Shown here piece by piece: positions 1 to 3,912 of a DNA stretch of 5,957 nucleotides. Origin of the DNA: JBCCBI01 sp039034155. Lineage in GTDB: Bacteria; Deinococcota; Deinococci; Deinococcales; Trueperaceae. Each line of letters starts with the position of its first letter. The stretch's first letter is position 1. Under the pieces are notes generated by a model. It was given only the letters and a program-made list of their open reading frames with translations, did no database searches and was not told the DNA's origin. Location of the stretch: contig JBCCBI010000358.1 of the NCBI GenBank assembly GCA_039034155.1, forward strand, positions 1-5,957, given 5' to 3'. A program made the translations under genes and the position numbers.

Positions 1-946
1 AGTCTGCTAGTTGCTCTGCCTCAGTTTGCCAATAGGGGCGTGTTTTATTGGTTAGGTCGCGGACAAACGTGAGCGCACCTACACCGGTTTTGGCCATGTT
101 GGTTTCTAAACGGTAGTCAGCAAAATCTTGATAGCCAAGTAACTCTGCTAGTTCACGCCGTAAGCTCAAAATATCTTCAATAAGCGTGCGGTTATCTAGC
201 TTGCCTTCACACGCGCGGTTAGTGTAGGCTTCATAAATGTGTTTGCGTAGCTCGCGGTTGTCTGCGTGTGTCATAAAAGGCTGGTAAGACGGTACTTGTA
301 AAGTGAAGCGGTAGCCTTCAAGCTCTTTATGCTTGGCGTTTTCACGAGCTTGGGTAACAACGCGCTCGGGCAATCCGTCTAAGTCTGCTGTGTCTGTAAT
401 GACAAGTTCAAACGCGTTGGTGGCATCTAACAAGTTTTCAGAAAATTTATTTTGAAGTTTGCTGAGTTCAATATTAATTTCACGGGCTCTGGCTTTTTCA
501 GCTTCAGGAAGGGCCGCACCAGCGCGCCGAAAACCATCTAAGGTTTTGTCTAAGTGGCGCTTGTAAATACCTGTGAGCGCCTGAGCAGGCTCGCTATCAG
601 CGTAGCGACTCACAGCTTGCCACAGCTTATCATTAAGCGGAAGTTGCGCAAAAAACGCAGAAAACTCGGGCAATACGCTATTAAATGCCTCGCGCAAGTC
701 GTCGTTACTATTGACTGACATGAGGTGGTAGCTGATGGTGACAGCCCGCACGAGCGGCTCGAGTGCATCATCTAGCGCAATAATTGTATTGTCAAATGTG
801 CGCGACCCGTCCAACGCAATAAGGCCGTCAATCGCATCTTGTGTTTGCGCCATGACGTCACGAATACCCGGTGCAACGTGCTCGGGGTGAATATCTTGAA
901 AGGGAATTAAAAAATCTTGGCTAAGAAGCGGGTTGGCTGCTGACAT
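1..946 (-). CDS. prlC: Oligopeptidase A, M3 zinc metallopeptidase, N-terminal part (runs off window)
   Basis: Cytoplasmic thimet-type zinc peptidases of this family cleave short peptides, including released signal peptides. Reading from the ATG at 946, 315 codons are open to the window edge, under half of the usual length of about 680 residues. The frame begins MSAANPLLSQDF and has PEHVAPGI (21-28), NLLDATNAFELVITD (171-185), VPSYQPFMTHADNRELR (218-234) and YEAYTNRA (238-245). All of these match my recollection of E. coli OpdA closely, including the NPLL start, PEHV, the 'PSY-P-MT--DN--LR' block and the 'Y-AY--RA' block. The zinc-binding HEXXH lies beyond the window, so catalytic competence cannot be judged. 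The SD is weak (CTAGCTTTT before the ATG). The upstream gene on the same strand ends 98 nt away with no clear terminator between them, so read-through is possible. The family call is firm; OpdA rather than the related Dcp rests on the N-terminal similarity. Confidence 0.9.
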   Translation of the reverse strand, partial: MSAANPLLSQDFLIPFQDIHPEHVAPGIRDVMAQTQDAIDGLIALDGSRTFDNTIIALDDALEPLVRAVTISYHLMSVNSNDDLREAFNSVLPEFSAFFAQLPLNDKLWQAVSRYADSEPAQALTGIYKRHLDKTLDGFRRAGAALPEAEKARAREINIELSKLQNKFSENLLDATNAFELVITDTADLDGLPERVVTQARENAKHKELEGYRFTLQVPSYQPFMTHADNRELRKHIYEAYTNRACEGKLDNRTLIEDILSLRRELAELLGYQDFADYRLETNMAKTGVGALTFVRDLTNKTRPYWQTEAEQLAD

Positions 947-957
947 AAAAGCTAGTT

Positions 958-972
958 TACCGCTTGCCGGTA
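958..972 (-). other. Small hairpin TACCG/CGGTA in the prlC leader
   Basis: TACCG (958-962) and CGGTA (968-972) form a 5-bp stem around a 5-nt loop, ending about 11 nt before the prlC start codon. With the weak SD there, it might modulate translation initiation. The stem is short and could be chance. Confidence 0.2.
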
Positions 973-985
973 GATTCAAAAGAAA

Positions 986-995
986 TGTACGTACA
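986..995. repeat. 10-bp perfect palindrome TGTACGTACA upstream of prlC
   Basis: TGTACGTACA equals its own reverse complement and lies about 40 bp upstream of the prlC start codon, in the gap after the 122-aa gene. Its ATGTACGT core (985-992) recurs twice at 2904-2923, in the probable promoter of the SLH gene. It could be a regulator-binding site, but this is inferred only from symmetry, position and recurrence. Confidence 0.4.
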
Positions 996-1044
996 CTGCC
1001 TCAGGTTGGTGAGACTAATAACTTACTAAGTTGATATACCAAGC

Positions 1045-1413
1045 TTAAGCAGCTTGTGACTGTACCAACTGAGATAAAGCAGCACGAATCGCTTCTGCGA
1101 GCGGCATTAAGAAACCCTCGAGCACATCCTCTTCAGCCATAACCAAATCTAGGTGACGCCAAACAATCCGGTCAATGTCGATGTAAGCACCCGCAAAGCG
1201 CAGCGATTTTAAGATGCTATACGGTTCAATGTCTTCTGCAAGCGCGCTCAACACAAGCTCCCACAAATGACTATCTTGACTAAGGTCGGGGCGCGGGTCG
1301 TGTTGCAAAGAGATATTGGATGATGGTTCTAGATCTACCTGGGAAGGTGCGGCGTGATTCACAAGATAACTAGAACTGGACACCGCACTAGAGGTGATGG
1401 ATAACTGGGACAT
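1045..1413 (-). CDS. Hypothetical protein, 122 aa, unrecognised
   Basis: I do not recognise this family. The ATG at 1413 has a strong SD, GAGGAGGG (1426-1419 on the minus strand), at good spacing, and a near-consensus promoter just upstream, so it is very probably a real gene. Residues 1-45 are polar, rich in Ser/Thr and probably disordered. Residues 48-118 look mostly helical and amphipathic (SHLWELVLSALAEDIEP, then VLEGFLMPLAEAIRAALSQL), with several acidic residues. There is no signal peptide, membrane segment, cysteine or evident metal or nucleotide motif. It appears to be a small soluble acidic protein with a helical core. Its gene follows the terminator of the SLH gene and so forms its own unit, possibly reading through into prlC. 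An accessory or regulatory role would be a guess. Confidence 0.75.
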   Translation of the reverse strand: MSQLSITSSAVSSSSYLVNHAAPSQVDLEPSSNISLQHDPRPDLSQDSHLWELVLSALAEDIEPYSILKSLRFAGAYIDIDRIVWRHLDLVMAEEDVLEGFLMPLAEAIRAALSQLVQSQAA

Positions 1414-1436
1414 ACTAGCCCTCCTCGAGCTAGCTT

Positions 1437-1465
1437 AGTATACCTTAAATAACAAGGTATGTCTA
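1437..1465 (-). promoter_or_regulatory. Sigma70-type promoter of the 122-aa gene
   Basis: On the minus strand, TAGACA (1465-1460; 5 of 6 to TTGACA) is followed by exactly 17 bp and then TATACT (1442-1437; 5 of 6 to TATAAT). A start of transcription near 1430 would leave a leader of about 16 nt holding the SD at 1426-1419. It lies between the terminator at 1497-1526 and the gene, where a promoter is expected. Confidence 0.7.
1440..1460. promoter_or_regulatory. Inverted repeat inside the promoter, candidate operator
   Basis: ATACCTT (1440-1446) and AAGGTAT (1454-1460) are perfect 7-bp arms around a 7-bp AT-rich spacer. The symmetry fills the stretch between the -35 and -10 and touches both hexamers, so a dimeric protein bound here would block polymerase. 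The operator role is inferred; chance pairing of an AT-rich promoter is the alternative. Confidence 0.45.
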
Positions 1466-1496
1466 CCTATCCTCAACACAACCAGCTTGTAGGACA

Positions 1497-1526
1497 CAAA
1501 AAAGAGGCATCACCTGGATGCCCCTT
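1497..1526 (-). terminator. Intrinsic terminator of the SLH protein gene
   Basis: Read on the minus strand, AAGGGGCATC pairs with GATGCCTCTT (one G-U pair) around the 5-nt loop CAGGT, and is followed at once by TTTTTTGTG. It begins about 22 nt after the stop codon of the SLH gene. A GC-rich stem, short loop and six-T tract make it a textbook Rho-independent terminator, separating that gene from the 122-aa gene. Confidence 0.85.
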
Positions 1527-1548
1527 AAAATATGTGTGTATAGATTGG

Positions 1549-2703
1549 TTAGAAACGAACGTTAATCCCTAAGGCAACATCGGCTGTAAATTCGTCAATG
1601 GGTGCAAAGTCGTAGCCCATGGTGACTTGACCAAATAAACTCAACCGTGGCGAGAGGTAGTACTCAGCACCAATTGGGAATTCCATGATAAACGCGCTGT
1701 CGTCAGAACGTAGGGTAGCTCCAAGGCCGACACCTGCATAGTACTCGACAGGTAGTGGAATGATGTCTAAGTCAAAGCGGTAGATGCCGCTTCCGCTAAA
1801 GCGCACTTCGTCAGCGATGTCGTTAAAGATCACGCGGCCCATCACACTAATAGGTCCGAGGATGTCGTCATAGCCGCCGTACAAACTTACGTAAAAGCCT
1901 TGGCTCGAGAGTACACCGGGTCCAATCCCAAAAAAGAGCGGGTGGTCTTCGCTAGGTGCCACTGGTGCAGGCAAAATTTCAGCAAGTTCGCCACCAGGAC
2001 CACCTACACTGACCATGTCATCGCCGGCCATGGTGTCGTCCATATCATCCATGTCGGTCATGTCATCGTCGGTCATTTCCATCATAGCTTCGCCTGTGTC
2101 GTCGTCAGCGTCTTCAGACATTTCGACAATAACCACAACTTCGTCGTCACCGTCGTCCATCATGTCGCCTGTCATCATGCCGTCTTGTAGGGCGGTTAGT
2201 TCAGCTTCTAGCACGGCAATGCGGGCCTCAAGCTGGGCAACAAAAGTTTGCGTGGCAGTATCTTCCAGCGCGTCTTCAATCATGCTAATGCGCGCATCGA
2301 CATCGCTCATGTCCGCCATGTTCATGGCGTCGCTTTGCATGTCGCTAGTGGCTTGGTCGCTCATGCCCATATCACCATGACTAGCAGCAACAACGGCATC
2401 CACATAGCCCAAGATGCGCACGGCGATCACGGCCATTTCGTAACGACTTACTGGACGTGTACCCCCAAATGAGCCGTCTGGATAACCCGTGATGATGCCA
2501 AGTTCACTGAGTTGGTTGATAGCTTCGGCAGCCCAGTGACCAGCAGGAACGTCAACATATTGCACGGGAGCACCCTGGGATGCGCCACTGGGTAGTTGAG
2601 CGTAGGCGCTTGTGCTGGCTAGTAGTAATGTCACCAACGCAAGGCTGACACGTGTAGAATTAACACATTGCCAACGTAGACGAGACACAACGTAATTGAA
2701 CAT
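1549..2703 (-). CDS. SLH-domain outer-membrane protein with Met/Asp-rich linker and C-terminal barrel
   Basis: This 384-aa exported protein probably links the outer membrane to the cell wall. Residues 1-35 are a signal peptide: a long n-region with Arg, a hydrophobic core SLALVTLLLASTS and cleavage after AYA. Residues 49-99 are one SLH domain (DVPAGHWAAEAI, GYPDGSFGGTR, RYEMAVIAVRIL), which in diderms binds secondary cell-wall polymer or peptidoglycan. Residues 134-174 are a heptad coiled coil (ARISMIEDALED, VAQLEARIAVLEAEL), as in SlpA-like proteins. Two low-complexity Met/Asp/Glu stretches (about 109-137 and 176-230) flank the coiled coil. Residues 256-384 alternate aromatic and polar residues in strand-like blocks and end in Phe (GINVRF), as outer-membrane barrels do; at about 130 residues this suits a small 8-strand barrel. 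The start is supported by SD GAGGAGT (2715-2709). It is much shorter than Deinococcus SlpA, which exceeds 1,000 residues. Binding of metals by the Met/Asp tract is only a hypothesis. Confidence 0.88.
   Translation of the reverse strand: MFNYVVSRLRWQCVNSTRVSLALVTLLLASTSAYAQLPSGASQGAPVQYVDVPAGHWAAEAINQLSELGIITGYPDGSFGGTRPVSRYEMAVIAVRILGYVDAVVAASHGDMGMSDQATSDMQSDAMNMADMSDVDARISMIEDALEDTATQTFVAQLEARIAVLEAELTALQDGMMTGDMMDDGDDEVVVIVEMSEDADDDTGEAMMEMTDDDMTDMDDMDDTMAGDDMVSVGGPGGELAEILPAPVAPSEDHPLFFGIGPGVLSSQGFYVSLYGGYDDILGPISVMGRVIFNDIADEVRFSGSGIYRFDLDIIPLPVEYYAGVGLGATLRSDDSAFIMEFPIGAEYYLSPRLSLFGQVTMGYDFAPIDEFTADVALGINVRF
1990..2375 (-). repeat. Low-complexity coding stretch rich in Met and Asp codons
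   Basis: Within the SLH gene, degenerate GAY-ATG and ATG-GAY codon runs encode residues about 109-137 and 176-230, for example MTDDDMTDMDDMDDTM. The simple codon content also opens spurious frames on the plus strand. Such tracts can change length by slipped-strand copying, so length variation between strains would not be surprising. Confidence 0.7.
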
Positions 2704-2898
2704 AGTTCACTCCTCTAAAGTAATGAGTTGTAGTTTTAACACCAAATACTGCAATTCTTCCCCAAAACCTACTATGCCTTATATCACAAATCGCTCACAT
2801 TTGCGTAGGTGCAGTGTAATTTTTTATTGCGGAATGTTGGTGTATGAAGATGTTTGTTTAGTTCATAGCTGTATCAAAGATTGTGCACGTGTGTCACT

Positions 2899-2929
2899 AT
2901 AATATGTACGTTAATATGTACGTTGACAA
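2899..2929 (-). promoter_or_regulatory. Possible promoter of the SLH gene
   Basis: On the minus strand TTGTCA (2929-2924; 5 of 6 to the -35 consensus) is followed by CATATT at 17 bp or TATTAT (2904-2899; 5 of 6) at 19 bp. It sits directly after the DUF2203 terminator, as expected for the next unit, and would give a long leader near 190 nt. The -10 choice is ambiguous. Confidence 0.4.
2901..2924. repeat. Perfect 12-bp tandem repeat, AATATGTACGTT twice
   Basis: AATATGTACGTT occurs at 2901-2912 and again at 2913-2924 with no gap. It fills the spacer of the candidate SLH promoter. Each unit carries ATGTACGT, also seen in the palindrome upstream of prlC. Spacing of about one helical turn would suit cooperative binding on one DNA face; this is inferred. 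Confidence 0.6.
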
Positions 2930-2931
2930 AG

Positions 2932-2966
2932 AAACCCCGTACCTTGGTGCCACAGGTACGGGGTTT
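2932..2966 (-). terminator. Strong hairpin terminator downstream of DUF2203
   Basis: AAACCCCGTACC (2932-2943) and GGTACGGGGTTT (2955-2966) pair perfectly over 12 bp around an 11-nt loop. On the minus strand the stem ends GGGGTTT and runs into CTTTGTC, an acceptable T-rich tail. It would end leftward transcription from DUF2203, although it lies some 117 nt past that stop codon. On the plus strand the tail is poorer and no plus-strand gene precedes it. Confidence 0.75.
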
Positions 2967-3082
2967 GAAAATGTTTTTGATGTGTGTAGGATTGCAGACT
3001 TGATAGAGAATGCTTTTGAAGGCTTGAGCCAGCTACATAATTTCAGACGTGAGAGAGCTTACCTCAACACGCTGTTTAGCGT

Positions 3083-3592
3083 CTAAGCAGATACCCCTGA
3101 GGTACTACTTTGCTCGCTAACTAAGGTTGGTAGAGCGTCATCATTCAAGCTGCCATCAATTTGCTGAAGACTATCACTTGGAATATTTACATCTTGACGG
3201 TTTAAAAACTCAGCGGGTAGTGGTAAACGTTCGTTAACAACACCCGGGCGTTGTAACAGACCGTGGTAGTGCGTAATAGCAGGCTCACCTTGCTGCCAAG
3301 ATAGATGGATAACCTCAGCCCCAAGTTGGCTCGGAAATAGAACGAGGCCGCGCTCGAGGTCGCTAATAAACACACCCATGCGCGCTAAGTGTTGATGCTG
3401 TTCTTGCAAACTGCCTGCCAAAAATGACATTTCGGTGGCAAGGTTACGGGCCTTAACACTTGCAGCAGGCGTGTCTGCCAATGTTGCTTGTAATTTGGCG
3501 AGGTCTCGAGCAGCCGCTTGCATGTCCTGAAGCGTAGCGTCTACGGTGGGAATAAGCGTATTTGCGTCGTTAATGCTAAAGAGCTTAAACAC
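3083..3592 (-). CDS. DUF2203 family protein
   Basis: I place this in DUF2203, a family of small proteins of unknown biochemical role in several bacterial phyla. Numbering from the GTG at 3592 gives 169 aa. The family's opening is clear, MFKLFSINDANTLIPTV (1-17), followed by a predicted helix/coiled coil (18-72). The signature then follows: GVFISDLERGLVLFPS (73-88), GAEVIHLSW (91-99) and GEPAITHYH (102-110), matching the usual 'G-xx-KDL--GL-DFP', 'V-LCW' and 'GE--I-+WH' pattern. After about residue 128 the tail is longer than I expect, polar and Ser/Asp-rich, probably disordered. No signal peptide, membrane segment or cysteine is present, so it is cytosolic. An in-frame TTG at 3607 would add five residues, but the SD lies inside that extension, so GTG is the better start. 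It is divergent from the Trx-CcdA gene and ends at a strong terminator. Confidence 0.85.
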   Translation of the reverse strand: MFKLFSINDANTLIPTVDATLQDMQAAARDLAKLQATLADTPAASVKARNLATEMSFLAGSLQEQHQHLARMGVFISDLERGLVLFPSQLGAEVIHLSWQQGEPAITHYHGLLQRPGVVNERLPLPAEFLNRQDVNIPSDSLQQIDGSLNDDALPTLVSEQSSTSGVSA

Positions 3593-3597
3593 GGATG

Positions 3598-3603
3598 CTC
3601 CTT
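3598..3603 (-). promoter_or_regulatory. SD AAGGAG that decides the DUF2203 start
   Basis: AAGGAG on the minus strand ends 5 nt before GTG at 3592-3590. The longer frame from TTG at 3607 would place this SD within the coding sequence and has no comparable site upstream, so initiation at GTG is favoured. Confidence 0.75.
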
Positions 3604-3649
3604 TCAATATATGCAGTGTAGAGGGAAAATTGTCACGCTGTATGTCAGC

Positions 3650-3677
3650 TTGTATACAAACTTGAGTCTGTTTGTAT
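3650..3677. repeat. Overlapping palindrome and inverted repeat, TTGTATACAA and ATACAAAC/GTTTGTAT
   Basis: TTGTATACAA (3650-3659) is a perfect 10-bp palindrome. Its right half continues as ATACAAAC (3654-3661), which is repeated inverted as GTTTGTAT (3670-3677) across 8 bp. The site thus has three half-sites of the form TTTGTAT or its complement, a common layout for dimeric repressors. It lies about 60 bp from the DUF2203 start and 235 bp from the other gene. Confidence 0.5.
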
Positions 3678-3781
3678 TAGATTTTGTGTTTACATAGTTT
3701 TGACCATCATAAATGTAGGTGAGGACATCTTGCCCTTGGTAAGGTGGCACACAGTCGTCATGCTAGAGACAATTAGTTTGA

Positions 3782-3802
3782 CCCTACACGGTTTTCGTAG
3801 GG
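3782..3802 (+). other. Hairpin CCCTAC/GTAGGG in the Trx-CcdA leader region
   Basis: CCCTAC (3782-3787) pairs with GTAGGG (3797-3802) over 6 bp. An alternative fold pairs CCCT and ACG with CGT and AGGG around GTTTT, with a 2-nt bulge. It has no T-tract, so is not a terminator. It could be RNA leader structure or a DNA operator. Confidence 0.35.
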
Positions 3803-3806
3803 CAGG

Positions 3807-3827
3807 GTTCTCACAAGCTTAGAGAAC
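3807..3827 (+). other. Second hairpin GTTCTC/GAGAAC in the Trx-CcdA leader region
   Basis: GTTCTC (3807-3812) and GAGAAC (3822-3827) are perfect 6-bp arms around a 9-nt loop containing AAGCTT. It starts 5 bp after the previous hairpin, so the two could stack in one transcript. No named RNA family was recognised. Confidence 0.35.
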
Positions 3828-3832
3828 AGCAG

Positions 3833-3848
3833 TGACGTGTAATGACGT
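3833..3848. repeat. Direct repeat TGACGT, 10 bp apart
   Basis: TGACGT occurs at 3833-3838 and 3843-3848, one helical turn apart, about 65 bp upstream of the Trx-CcdA start codon. The motif is short, so chance is a real possibility. Confidence 0.25.
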
Positions 3849-3899
3849 CTACCAGTAACAACAACCAATACCAATGATGTTTTCTAAGCGCCGGAAAGC

Positions 3900-3905
3900 A
3901 AGGGA
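3900..3905 (+). promoter_or_regulatory. SD AAGGGA that decides the Trx-CcdA start
   Basis: AAGGGA lies 7 nt before the ATG at 3913. The ATG pair at 3874/3877 in the same frame follows an AC-rich stretch with no SD. The later start also puts a compact basic n-region before the signal-peptide core. Confidence 0.65.
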
Positions 3906-3912
3906 ATGCATC

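Larger units (their letters stand above)
2704..3082. other. 379-bp intergenic region between the SLH and DUF2203 genes
   Basis: No convincing gene is present. Going down the minus strand from the DUF2203 stop it holds a small hairpin (ACGCT/AGCGT, 3069-3082), about 100 bp with nothing recognisable, a strong terminator (2932-2966), a tandem repeat and probable promoter (2899-2929), and then an AT-rich leader of about 190 nt before the SLH gene with its SD at 2715-2709. Plus-strand open frames here lack an SD and recognisable protein sequence. Confidence 0.6.
3593..3912. promoter_or_regulatory. Divergent intergenic region with many symmetric elements
   Basis: These 320 bp separate the DUF2203 and Trx-CcdA genes and must hold promoters for both, yet no close match to paired -35/-10 hexamers stands out. 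The best plus-strand pair, TTGTGT (3684-3689) and CATAAA (3708-3713) at 18 bp, is weak. The region holds a palindrome, an 8-bp inverted repeat, two hairpins and a short direct repeat, entered separately, all upstream of the Trx-CcdA start. It has no recognisable riboswitch and no T-tract terminator. Confidence 0.45.

Noticed and set aside
2015..2380. Plus-strand open frame rich in Ser and Met opposite the SLH gene
   Set aside because: It mirrors the GAY-ATG codon repeats of the Met/Asp-rich tract; no SD and no protein-like composition. The same holds for the open frames at 1900-2190 and 2248-2472.
2771..2800. CRP-like site from two TGTGA motifs in the SLH leader
   Set aside because: The two TGTGA motifs are direct, not inverted repeats, so they do not form the CRP dyad.
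2696..3086. Two short plus-strand open frames in the SLH-DUF2203 intergenic region
   Set aside because: No SD, no recognisable protein, and they run through the terminator hairpin and the candidate minus-strand promoter.
3735..3830. Possible T-box or other riboswitch because of AAGGTGGCAC plus two hairpins
   Set aside because: The T-box GGGTGGNACCGCG motif is not matched, there is no terminator T-tract and no aminoacylation or transport gene downstream.
3874..3912. Upstream ATG start for the Trx-CcdA gene giving 521 aa
   Set aside because: No SD precedes it, while AAGGGA sits correctly before ATG 3913, and the extra 13 residues lengthen the signal-peptide n-region without need.
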